Assembly (NCBI GenBank): GCA_007126575.1
Contig: SLBA01000101.1
Location: forward strand, 1-36,976
Source of the DNA: Gemmatimonadota bacterium
GTDB taxonomy: Bacteria > Gemmatimonadota > Gemmatimonadetes > Longimicrobiales > Gaopeijiaceae
DNA: 36,976 nt
Direction: 5' to 3'
The translations under genes were made by a program, and so were the position numbers. The notes under the pieces were generated by a model. It did not search any database. It had not been told where the DNA came from and was given only the letters and a program-made list of their open reading frames with translations. This document shows, one piece after another, positions 11,803 through 18,636 of this stretch; positions within the stretch are counted from its first letter, which is position 1; the number at the start of each line of letters is the position of its first letter.

Positions 11803-12195
11803 TCAGTCTCCCCCGACCAGCGCCCGATAATCCTCGGCAGTCAGGAGGGTGTCGAGCTCGCCGGGATCGGCCAGGCGGACCCGGACCATCCACCCGTCGC
11901 CGTAGGGGTCGGTGTTGACGAGCGCGGGGTCCTCGTCGAGCGCGGCATTCACCTCGACGATCTCGCCGGTGACCGGTGCGAAGAGGTCGCTGACCGCCTT
12001 GACGGCCTCGATGGTTCCGAACACCTCCATCCGCTCGAACGACTCCCCCTCTCCGGGCAACTCGAGAAACACCACGTCCCCGAGCTCGCCCTGCGCGTAG
12101 TCCGTCACGCCCACCAGGTAGACACCGTCCTCTTCGGTCGGCTTCAGGTACTCGTGTTCTTCGGAATAGAGCAGATCGTCGGGGATTACGGACAT
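11803..12195 (-). CDS. gcvH: Glycine cleavage system H protein
   Basis: 130 aa, the standard size. It is a lipoyl-carrier protein that shuttles the aminomethyl group between the P, T and L proteins. Diagnostic sequence: EEHEYLKP near the N-terminus, VGVTDYAQGELGDVVFLELP, and the lipoylated Lys66 in GTIEAVKAVSDLFAPVTGEI. The C-terminal NTDPYGDGWMVRVRLADP is also typical. The start is ATG at 12195 with GGAGGG 4 nt upstream, preferred over the ATG at 12246 because residue 1 then matches the family. It is the first gene of the minus-strand gcv block and sits behind a plausible promoter at 12238-12266. Confidence 0.96.
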   Translation of the reverse strand: MSVIPDDLLYSEEHEYLKPTEEDGVYLVGVTDYAQGELGDVVFLELPGEGESFERMEVFGTIEAVKAVSDLFAPVTGEIVEVNAALDEDPALVNTDPYGDGWMVRVRLADPGELDTLLTAEDYRALVGGD

Positions 12196-12237
12196 GGTCC
12201 CTCCAGGGGAATGTTTGGGGAGTGCGTGCGCCTGCGG

Positions 12238-12266
12238 AATAGACATTTTCCGCGGGGGAGCGTCAA
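12238..12266 (-). promoter_or_regulatory. Candidate sigma70-type promoter of gcvH, with overlapping dyad
   Basis: On the minus strand TTGACG (12266-12261) and TCTATT (12243-12238) are separated by 17 nt, giving 5/6 and 4/6 matches to consensus and a leader of about 35 nt to the gcvH ATG. An inverted repeat GCGGAA (12234-12239) / TTCCGC (12248-12253) with an 8-nt loop covers the -10 region and could be an operator. No glycine riboswitch pattern was seen in the leader. Confidence 0.5.
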
Positions 12267-12385
12267 GACATCCGACCTCGCCGGTGACATTCGGAAGGGG
12301 GTCGCCGGAGGGCGGGTGCGGAAGCTCGGGGACCCTGGTGATCCCAACGGTGGTCCCTGTACTTCTTCAACAGACTTCTAGAGAT

Positions 12386-12415
12386 TTGACGGGCTGGTCC
12401 GGTGTTCATTCACCG
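12386..12415 (+). promoter_or_regulatory. Weak candidate promoter of the acyl-CoA dehydrogenase gene
   Basis: TTGACG at 12386-12391 is a good -35 match. The -10 position 15-17 nt on (around CATTCACC) is poor. An inverted repeat CGGTG (12400-12404) / CACCG (12411-12415) covers this spot and could bind a regulator that compensates. It lies 65 nt ahead of the ATG at 12480. Confidence 0.25.
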
Positions 12416-12479
12416 AATCGGCACCGGCGCACGAATGCACCGCACCCATCCTGATCCGGAACCACGACCGAGGAATCCC

Positions 12480-13649
12480 ATGTCCACGATCCTGACGAAT
12501 GGCGCTCGACCTGCCCTCACGACCCTCTCCGAAGAAGAGGTCATGTTTCAGGAGGCGGTACGCGATTTCGCACGAGCCGAGGTGGCTCCCCTGGTCTCCC
12601 GAATGGACGAGACGCAGACCATGGACCCCGGTCTGATCAAGCAACTCTTCGAGCTGGGGCTCATGGGAATCGAGATCCCCGAACGGTGGGGCGGGGCCGA
12701 GAGCACCTTCTTCACGTCGGTGCTCGTGGTCGAGGAGCTCTCGCGGGTCGACCCCTCGGTGGGTGTGCTGGTCGACGTTCAGAACACCCTCGTGATCAAC
12801 GCCTTTCTCCGCTGGGCCGACGAGACGCAGCAGGAGCACTACCTGAAGCGCCTCGGGGCTGGAGCGGTCGGCGCCTACGCGCTCTCTGAGGCCGGATCGG
12901 GCTCCGACGCCTTCGCCCTGGCCTGCAGGGCCGAGGCCGATGGGGACGACTGGGTGATCGACGGCCAGAAGCTCTGGATCACGAATGGAAACGAGGCCGA
13001 GATCTTCATCGTCTTCGCCACCGTCGACCCCGATGCCGGCTACAAGGGAATCACCGCCTTCGTGGTCGACCGCGACACCCCCGGGTTCACCGTCGGCAAG
13101 AAGGAGGACAAGCTCGGGATCCGGGCGTCGTCGACCACCGAGCTCATCTTCGAAGGGTGTCGAGTCCCCGGCTCGCAGGTGCTCGGCGACGTCGGGAAGG
13201 GGTACAAGGTCGCGATCGAGACGCTGAACGAAGGCCGGATCGGAATCGGCGCCCAGATGGTTGGGCTCGCCCAGGGTGCCCTCGACCACTCGCTCAAGTA
13301 CGTCCAGGAGCGGGAGCAGTTCGGCCGGCCGATCGGGAAGTTCCAGGGCGTTCAGTTCCAGCTCGCCGAGATGGCCACCAAGATCGAGGCCGCCCGCCTG
13401 CTGGTCTACAACGCGGCCCGGCTGAAGGACGCGGGCCAGGACTTCCTGATGCAGGCGGCGCAGGCGAAGCTCTACTCCTCGCAGATCGCCCAGGAAGTCG
13501 CCTCGATGGCGATCGACCTGCACGGCGGCTACGGCTTCACTCGTGAATACCCCGTCGAGAAGCTCTATCGCGACGCCAAGATCGGCACGATATACGAGGG
13601 AACCACCAACATGCAGCTTCAGACGATCGCAAAGCTTCTCCTCCGCTAG
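12480..13649 (+). CDS. Acyl-CoA dehydrogenase (short/branched-chain type)
   Basis: 389 aa, the usual acyl-CoA dehydrogenase length. It is an FAD enzyme that introduces the alpha-beta double bond in an acyl-CoA and passes electrons to ETF. Landmarks: GLMGIEIPERWGG, the FAD/substrate motif YALSEAGSGSDAF, WITNGNEAEIFIVFA, REQFGRPIGKFQGVQFQLAEM, LHGGYGFTREYPVEKLYRDAK and the C-terminal IYEGTTNMQ. The Glu of YEGTTNMQ is the catalytic base in the short, medium and 2-methyl-branched enzymes. Sequence alone does not fix chain length. The start is ATG at 12480 with AGGA 6 nt upstream; an in-frame ATG at 12402 lies before the likely ribosome site. tatA follows after 38 nt. Confidence 0.93.
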   Translation: MSTILTNGARPALTTLSEEEVMFQEAVRDFARAEVAPLVSRMDETQTMDPGLIKQLFELGLMGIEIPERWGGAESTFFTSVLVVEELSRVDPSVGVLVDVQNTLVINAFLRWADETQQEHYLKRLGAGAVGAYALSEAGSGSDAFALACRAEADGDDWVIDGQKLWITNGNEAEIFIVFATVDPDAGYKGITAFVVDRDTPGFTVGKKEDKLGIRASSTTELIFEGCRVPGSQVLGDVGKGYKVAIETLNEGRIGIGAQMVGLAQGALDHSLKYVQEREQFGRPIGKFQGVQFQLAEMATKIEAARLLVYNAARLKDAGQDFLMQAAQAKLYSSQIAQEVASMAIDLHGGYGFTREYPVEKLYRDAKIGTIYEGTTNMQLQTIAKLLLR

Positions 13650-13687
13650 AGGAGAGCGCCCGCGCCCCACGACGGCAAGGAACCCCC

Positions 13688-13903
13688 ATGTTCGGTGGTC
13701 TCGGAATCCCGGAGCTCGTCCTCATCTTCCTCCTCCTTCTCCTCCTCTTCGGGGCGAAGCGGATCCCCGGTATCGCCCGCGGACTCGGGGAGGGGTTCCG
13801 GAACTTCAAGGGTGGGCTGAAGAGCGGAGAGAACGGCGACCGGCTCGATGCGCCCGACGATCCCGATGACCGCCGGAGGGAGTCCGACGTCGAAGGGCGC
13901 TGA
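13688..13903 (+). CDS. tatA: Twin-arginine translocase subunit TatA/TatE
   Basis: 71 aa. It has the typical TatA build: a short periplasmic N-terminus (MFGGLGIPELVLI), one Leu-rich membrane helix (residues about 9-21), the conserved hinge FGAKRIPGIARGLGEGFRNFK as the amphipathic helix, and a short, strongly charged acidic tail. The start at ATG 13688 has AAGGAA about 6 nt upstream. TatA oligomers form the pore for folded Tat substrates; ActB in this window has an RRDFLK Tat-type signal and is a likely client. tatC is not in the window. The end overlaps the following MFS gene in another frame. Confidence 0.94.
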   Translation: MFGGLGIPELVLIFLLLLLLFGAKRIPGIARGLGEGFRNFKGGLKSGENGDRLDAPDDPDDRRRESDVEGR

Positions 13904-15170
13904 CCGAGTAAGAGAGCCCCGTTCCCACAAGGTCCGGCTCGGGATCCTCTTCCTCACCGTATTCGTGGACCTGGTGGGGTTCGGGATCATCCTGCCCCTC
14001 CTCCCCTTCTACGCGGACCGATTCGGGGCCTCGGGCACCCAGATCGCGGTCCTCGTGCTCTCGTACTCGGCCGCGCAGCTGGTCCTGGCGCCGATCTGGG
14101 GGCGACTCTCCGACCGCTTCGGCCGGCGACCGATCCTGTTGATCGGGCTCGTGGGATCGGCTCTCTCGTACCTGGTCTTCGCCTACGCGGGGTCAATCCT
14201 CGCCCTTCTGATCTCGCGCACGATGGCCGGTGTGGGGGGCGCCAACATTCCGGTCGCCCAGGCCTACATCGCCGACATCACCCCCCCCGAGAAGCGGGCG
14301 GGCGGGATGGGCCTGATCGGCGCCGCCTTCGGACTCGGCTTCATTTTTGGCCCCGCCATCGGAGGGGTGCTCGCACCGATCGCTCCCGAAGCCCCCGGAC
14401 TGGCCGCCGCCGGTCTCTGTGCGCTGAACGCCGTCCTCGCCTTCTTCCTCCTGCCCGAGTCACTCACGACGAAGGAGCGGGAGGAACGCTCGGCCCGCTC
14501 GATCCTCCTGGAACGCGAAGGGCCGTCACGGATCGAGGAGCTGAGGCTCGTGCTCCGGAGCCCTGCGTTTCTTCAGGTCCTCGCCCTTTCCTTCCTGTTC
14601 ACCGCGGCCTTCTCGGCAATCCATCCCGTCTTCCCCCTCTTCGCCGCCGAGCGCTTCGGCCTCGAGGAGCGGGGTGTCGGCTGGCTCTTCGCCTTCATGG
14701 GCACGATCTCGGCGATCATGCAGGGCGGTGTGGTGCGCGTCCTGGTCCCCCGGATCGGGGAGCGGGCGCTCGTGCGGCTGGCGTCAGGCCCTTTCGTGGC
14801 GGGACTTCTCCTGATCGCCCTGGCCCACAGCATTCCCGTGCTCCTGCTCGCGCTCTTCCTTCTGGCGGTCGGGTTCGGCGGTACACTTCCGAGCCTCGTC
14901 AGCCTCCTCTCGCGGGCCGCGCCCGACGAGCTCCAGGGAGGCTCTCTCGGGGTGGGTCAGAGCGTGGGGGCGCTGGCACGCATCCTGGGCCCCCTGATGG
15001 GCGGAATCGCGTGGGATCTGGCCGGAGGTCCCGGACCTTTTCTGACCGGCGCGGCCGTGGCCGCCATCGCCGCCATCTGGGGACTCCGCATGGGACAGTT
15101 CGGCGACGGACCTCCGTCGCGCACCCCGCCCGACCCTTCGCCCACCGCCCCGATCTCCCCAGGCGGTTGA
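13848..15170 (+). CDS. MFS transporter, TetA-like drug/metabolite exporter family
   Basis: 440 aa with 12 predicted membrane helices. Helix 1 reads LGILFLTVFVDLVGFGIILP and the helix 2-3 loop is the MFS motif A GRLSDRFGRRP. Further features are GPAIGGVLAP in helix 5 (antiporter motif C-like) and a charged central loop at residues about 210-235. This combination is common in TetA/class G-like proton-driven exporters, but no substrate can be named. The start is uncertain. ATG 13848 and ATG 13866 are both in frame, both inside tatA, and neither has a good ribosome site; no later start codon precedes the first helix. Coupling to tatA translation is likely. The C-terminal tail is Pro-rich. Confidence 0.85.
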   Translation: MRPTIPMTAGGSPTSKGADRVREPRSHKVRLGILFLTVFVDLVGFGIILPLLPFYADRFGASGTQIAVLVLSYSAAQLVLAPIWGRLSDRFGRRPILLIGLVGSALSYLVFAYAGSILALLISRTMAGVGGANIPVAQAYIADITPPEKRAGGMGLIGAAFGLGFIFGPAIGGVLAPIAPEAPGLAAAGLCALNAVLAFFLLPESLTTKEREERSARSILLEREGPSRIEELRLVLRSPAFLQVLALSFLFTAAFSAIHPVFPLFAAERFGLEERGVGWLFAFMGTISAIMQGGVVRVLVPRIGERALVRLASGPFVAGLLLIALAHSIPVLLLALFLLAVGFGGTLPSLVSLLSRAAPDELQGGSLGVGQSVGALARILGPLMGGIAWDLAGGPGPFLTGAAVAAIAAIWGLRMGQFGDGPPSRTPPDPSPTAPISPGG

Positions 15171-15201
15171 TCCCCCCCTTCGGTCCTGCCATAGTCTCCC
15201 C

Positions 15202-16089
15202 ATGAACGACACATCGACCACCGAGCCCGACCGCGCGGACCGACTCGATCGGGTCCGCATCGTCCTCAACGAACCGCAGAATCTCGTGAACATCGCGGGG
15301 GTCGTGCGCGCCATGAAGAACATGGGGCTCTCGCGCCTGCATGTGGTGAACCCGGCGGAGTGGGATGCGTGGCGTATCACGGGGATCGCTCACCGCTGCG
15401 ACGACCTGGTCGAGGAGGCTCGGCACTTCACCACCCTCGAGGACGCCGTGGCCGAGTGTGTCCTGGTCGTCGGAACGTCGGCGCGGGCGAGGACCGCCCA
15501 CCGCAACTACGGCTACGCCGCCGACTGGGGGGAACGGCTGATCGACCGTGCCGGAGCCGGACCGGTCGCCCTGGTGTTCGGGCGCGAGGACCGGGGGCTC
15601 TCGAACGAGGAGCTCGATCGGTGCGACGGGGTCGCCATCATCCCCACGGCCGAGTCCTATTCTTCGCTCAACCTGGCCCAGGCCTGCCTTCTCCTGGCTT
15701 ACGAGATCCGTCGGGCGGCATCGGGGGTCCTGCCCCCCCTGCCCCGCGGGAAGCGGTCCACCGCGCCGGCCTCGCGCGACCAGCTGGAGCTCATGTTCCG
15801 AGCCCTCGAGGGGGGTCTCGAGCAGATCGACTTCTTCAGCGCTCGCCGGGCCGAGAACGTCATGAGGACCTTCCGCACCCTCTTCGCCCGGGCCGACCTC
15901 GATGAGCAGGAGGCGGGGCTCGTGAAGGCGCTGGGCTTCGAGATCCAGCGACACCTGGAACGGGTCGCGTCGGGTCAGGTGCACCTGCCGAATCCCGGTG
16001 ACTCGTCCGACGCATCCTCCGACGCATCTTCCGCCCCCCCGTCCAATCCGCCATCTGCCCCTCCGTCCAATCCGCCATCCGAGCACTGA
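15202..16089 (+). CDS. trmJ: tRNA (cytidine/uridine-2'-O-)-methyltransferase, TrmJ family
   Basis: 295 aa SPOUT methyltransferase. The start of the SpoU fold reads RIVLNEPQNLVNIAGVVRAM. The SAM-binding trefoil knot is formed by VALVFGREDRGLSNEEL and IIPTAESYSSLNLAQA. These match TrmJ, which methylates position 32 of tRNAs. A helical C-terminal extension (about residues 190-265) fits TrmJ dimers. The last 28 residues are a low-complexity Ser/Asp then Ala/Pro/Asn tail encoded by tandem repeats at 16006-16080. Start ATG 15202 has no Shine-Dalgarno sequence; CATAGT lies 7 nt upstream and could be a -10 element for a near-leaderless transcript. Confidence 0.9.
   Translation: MNDTSTTEPDRADRLDRVRIVLNEPQNLVNIAGVVRAMKNMGLSRLHVVNPAEWDAWRITGIAHRCDDLVEEARHFTTLEDAVAECVLVVGTSARARTAHRNYGYAADWGERLIDRAGAGPVALVFGREDRGLSNEELDRCDGVAIIPTAESYSSLNLAQACLLLAYEIRRAASGVLPPLPRGKRSTAPASRDQLELMFRALEGGLEQIDFFSARRAENVMRTFRTLFARADLDEQEAGLVKALGFEIQRHLERVASGQVHLPNPGDSSDASSDASSAPPSNPPSAPPSNPPSEH
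16006..16080 (+). repeat. In-frame tandem repeats in the trmJ 3' end
   Basis: Two copies of the 12-mer TCCGACGCATC[C/T] (16006-16029; peptide SDAS twice) are followed, 3 nt later, by two 24-nt copies (16033-16056 and 16057-16080; peptide APPSNPPS twice) differing at two third-codon positions. All are multiples of 3, so copy-number change would leave the frame intact and only alter tail length. Confidence 0.8.
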
Positions 16090-16100
16090 TGCGGGAGCGC

Positions 16101-16175
16101 CACAGACACATCTGTGCATGGAAGGTCCCGTTCCATTGGCGTAACGGTTCCGATGGCGTACCTTTTTCTTACAGT
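16101..16175 (+). promoter_or_regulatory. Upstream region of the GGDEF gene: dyad, direct repeat and possible -10
   Basis: CACAGA-CACA-TCTGTG (16101-16116) is a perfect 6-bp dyad just after trmJ. Two direct copies of GTTCC[A/G][T/A]TGGCGTA start at 16130 and 16147, spaced 17 nt. TACAGT at 16170-16175 could be a -10 element, though no good -35 is present. This could be an activator-type promoter driven by a factor bound to the repeats. Confidence 0.4.
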
Positions 16176-16234
16176 CCCCATGCGTCGGGCCGATGCGACC
16201 GAAGGGTCGATGGCCCCCGCCCGTCCCCGTTTCC

Positions 16235-17728
16235 ATGCGTCCCATCGCCGACACCCCTGCGGCTCCGTCCACCCTGGCGGACAGGTACAAGGTGCTCCTG
16301 GGCATTGGAAGCTCGCTTTCCGGTGTGCTCAGAGAGGAGGACATCTATGCCTCGATCCACCGGGAGACGGTGCGGATTCTCGAGGCGGACGGGTTCTACA
16401 TCGTGCTCCACGACCCCAAGACCGACGAGGCCGAGGTCGTGTACTGGGCGGACCGGGGACGCGGACGGCATTCGCAGATCCGCTTCCGGGGCTCCGAGAG
16501 CGAGGTGATCCAGACCGGCCAGCCGGTGCTGGTGCAGGATCGTCTGGCGGACCGATCACTCCTCGTTCTCGGGGAGGACGATTCGGCCCCGACTCGCTCT
16601 GCAGTTTCGGCCCCCCTCCATGGCGGAGGTGCGGTCATCGGCGCACTCAGCGTTCAGAGCTACCGCCCGAACGCATACGGCCCCGAGGAGATGGAGCTCC
16701 TGAAGGGGATCGCCGATGTCGCCTCGGTCGCCATCCAGAACGCACGACATGTTTCCGAGCTGGATCGTCGGCGCCGCGAGGCCGAGCGCATCCTCGAAAT
16801 CGCCCGGGCGCTGACCTCCTCTCTCGACGATCGAGAAGTGCTCCGCCGGATCGTCGACGCCTCTCTCGACCTGCTCGCCGCCGACGGGGCGGCGGTGTGG
16901 CTCCTCGAAGAAGCAGGAGCCCGTGTGGGTTCGTCGGCCGGCGCGATCGGTCCACCCGAGGGCGCCCTCTTCCCCCTTCAGGGAGAGCTCATCTCGCTGA
17001 TCCTCGACGACCGGGAGTCGGTGATCATCGAGGACCTGCCGGCCTCGGGCCTGCTTCCGGCTTCGACGCGGCGGCGGCTCAAGGGCGAGAGCGCGATGAT
17101 CGTGCCTTTGATCGCGGGGGACCGCGTGATCGGTGCCCTTTCGGTCGGAAGCTCGGAGCCGCGGAGCTTCACCCCCGACGGCGCCCGGCTCCTGCAGAGG
17201 CTCGCAGGTCATGCGGCGCTCGCGCTCGAGAACGCTCGCCTGCACGCTCGCCTGCGGTCGCTCTCTCTGACCGACCCCCTGACGGGGCTGCCGAATCGCC
17301 GGCACATGGAGATGCATATCAGCCAGGAGCTGGCCGCCGCACGCCGGGGCCGCAAGTTGTCGCTTGTCCTCTTCGACCTCGACGACTTCAAGCAGTACAA
17401 CGACGCCCTGGGCCACCTGGCCGGTGACGATGCGCTGCGCGCCGTGGGGCAGATCCTGCAGGGCGAGACCCGGGCCATGAACCTGGTCGCCCGCTACGGG
17501 GGCGACGAGTTCGTCGCGGTCCTCTCGGATACGTCGGAGGAGGGCGCCCGACAGCACGCGGAGCGGGTGGCCCGGCGGCTCAGCCAGCACCCCCTGCTCG
17601 GCCCCCTGGCGCTCAGCATGTCGTTTGGGGTCTCGGAGTTCTCGGACGCGGTCGACACCACTGAAGCGCTGATTCAGGCTGCCGACGGCGACCTCTACCA
17701 GTCGAAGGGAAAGCGGAAAACTTCATGA
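16235..17728 (+). CDS. Diguanylate cyclase with two GAF domains (GAF-GAF-GGDEF)
   Basis: 497 aa from ATG 16235; ATG 16193 is also in frame (511 aa) and neither has a clear ribosome site. Two GAF sensor domains (about 28-175 and 190-335) precede a GGDEF domain that begins LSLTDPLTGLPNRRHME. The catalytic motif GGDEF is intact at 422-426 (RYGGDEF), with FDLDDFKQYND for metal and GTP binding, so it should make cyclic-di-GMP. The inhibitory I-site, usually RxxD five residues upstream, reads RAMN here, so product inhibition is probably weakened or lost. There is no membrane segment, so it is cytosolic. The stop overlaps the hisN-type gene by 4 nt. The ligand of the GAF domains is unknown. Confidence 0.92.
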   Translation: MRPIADTPAAPSTLADRYKVLLGIGSSLSGVLREEDIYASIHRETVRILEADGFYIVLHDPKTDEAEVVYWADRGRGRHSQIRFRGSESEVIQTGQPVLVQDRLADRSLLVLGEDDSAPTRSAVSAPLHGGGAVIGALSVQSYRPNAYGPEEMELLKGIADVASVAIQNARHVSELDRRRREAERILEIARALTSSLDDREVLRRIVDASLDLLAADGAAVWLLEEAGARVGSSAGAIGPPEGALFPLQGELISLILDDRESVIIEDLPASGLLPASTRRRLKGESAMIVPLIAGDRVIGALSVGSSEPRSFTPDGARLLQRLAGHAALALENARLHARLRSLSLTDPLTGLPNRRHMEMHISQELAAARRGRKLSLVLFDLDDFKQYNDALGHLAGDDALRAVGQILQGETRAMNLVARYGGDEFVAVLSDTSEEGARQHAERVARRLSQHPLLGPLALSMSFGVSEFSDAVDTTEALIQAADGDLYQSKGKRKTS

Positions 17729-18522
17729 GCCCGGATACCGAGATCCGGGAGCTCATGGACCGCGCCGTGACGCTGGCTCGCGAGGCCGGTCGGGTCACAC
17801 TGCGACACTTCGGTGACGTGGTCGAATCCGAAGCCAAGGGGGATGGCTCACCGGTCACGATCGCCGACCGCGAGGCGGAATCCCTCCTGCGTGACCGGAT
17901 CACCCGGGAGTACCCCGACCACGGGGTTCTGGGCGAGGAGTTCGGAGAAACCGAGGGGGCCGGACGGATCCGCTGGATTCTCGACCCGATCGACGGCACC
18001 CGCTCCTTCATGCGCGGCGTTCCGCTCTATGCGGTGCTGATCGGGATCGAGCGAGACGAGGTGCCCGTGGTGGGCGTTGCGCACTTCCCCGCGCTCGCCG
18101 AGACCGTGTGGGCCGGCCGGGGAGAAGGCGCGTTCTGGAGACTAGCCGGGAGCCGGATCGACGTGCCCGCCTCGGTCAACGGCACACGGGAACTGGGGCA
18201 GGCGGTCGCACTGACCTCGGATCCGGGGATGACGGCGAGCAGTCGATTCGGTGCAGGTTGGGGGCGGCTGACCGCCGCGGTGGACTACACCCGGAGCTGG
18301 GGTGATGCCTACGGGCACGCGCTCGTGGCGACCGGACGGGCCGAACTGATGGTTGACCCCGAGCTCTCGGCCTGGGATGCCGCTCCGCTGCTCACGATCC
18401 TCGAGGAGGCCGGGGGGCGGTTCACCGACCTCTCGGGCGCGGCCACCATCCACGGTGGCTCCGGGCTCTCCTCGAACGGCCCCCTGCACTCCGAAGCTCT
18501 GGAGCTTCTCTCCGACCGGTAG
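17725..18522 (+). CDS. hisN: Inositol monophosphatase family, HisN-type histidinol-phosphatase
   Basis: 265 aa Mg-dependent phosphatase. Metal-site motifs are GEEFGE (from residue 70), the DPIDGT motif at 87-92 (WILDPIDGTRSF) and WDAAP at 217-221. The segment RSWGDAYGHALVATGRAELMV and the F after GT[R/K]S resemble HisN, the IMPase-fold histidinol-phosphatase of actinobacteria and plants. Inositol-1-phosphatase or 3'-phosphoadenosine phosphatase activities remain possible in this superfamily. The start is ATG 17725, overlapping the diguanylate cyclase stop (ATGA), so the two are cotranslated. No other his gene is in the window. Confidence 0.85.
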   Translation: MSPDTEIRELMDRAVTLAREAGRVTLRHFGDVVESEAKGDGSPVTIADREAESLLRDRITREYPDHGVLGEEFGETEGAGRIRWILDPIDGTRSFMRGVPLYAVLIGIERDEVPVVGVAHFPALAETVWAGRGEGAFWRLAGSRIDVPASVNGTRELGQAVALTSDPGMTASSRFGAGWGRLTAAVDYTRSWGDAYGHALVATGRAELMVDPELSAWDAAPLLTILEEAGGRFTDLSGAATIHGGSGLSSNGPLHSEALELLSDR

Positions 18523-18561
18523 CGGGCAGTAGACGCCCGGTCACCGACGGGTCGCTGAACG

Positions 18562-18577
18562 CGATGCGGCAGCATCG
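18562..18577. terminator. Hairpin between convergent hisN and actF
   Basis: CGATGC (18562-18567), loop GGCA, GCATCG (18572-18577): a perfect 6-bp stem in the 114-nt gap between two convergent genes. No T-run is seen on either strand, so a bidirectional terminator is only a possibility. Confidence 0.3.
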
Positions 18578-18636
18578 GTGAAGCGGCCCGACGAGGATCC
18601 GGGGTGGTCGGCCAGGACCCCCGTCCCGACGCAGCC

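Noticed and set aside
12196-12480. Possible glycine riboswitch ahead of gcvH
   Set aside because: I looked for the conserved glycine aptamer core on the minus strand and found no match, only short dyads and a TTGACG promoter. A covariance-model scan would settle it.
16114-17427. 437-aa open frame overlapping the GGDEF gene in another frame
   Set aside because: An Arg/Gly/Pro-rich shadow; the real frame has intact GAF and GGDEF motifs. A TACAGT box lies near its ATG at 16180, but that box serves the region and not this frame.
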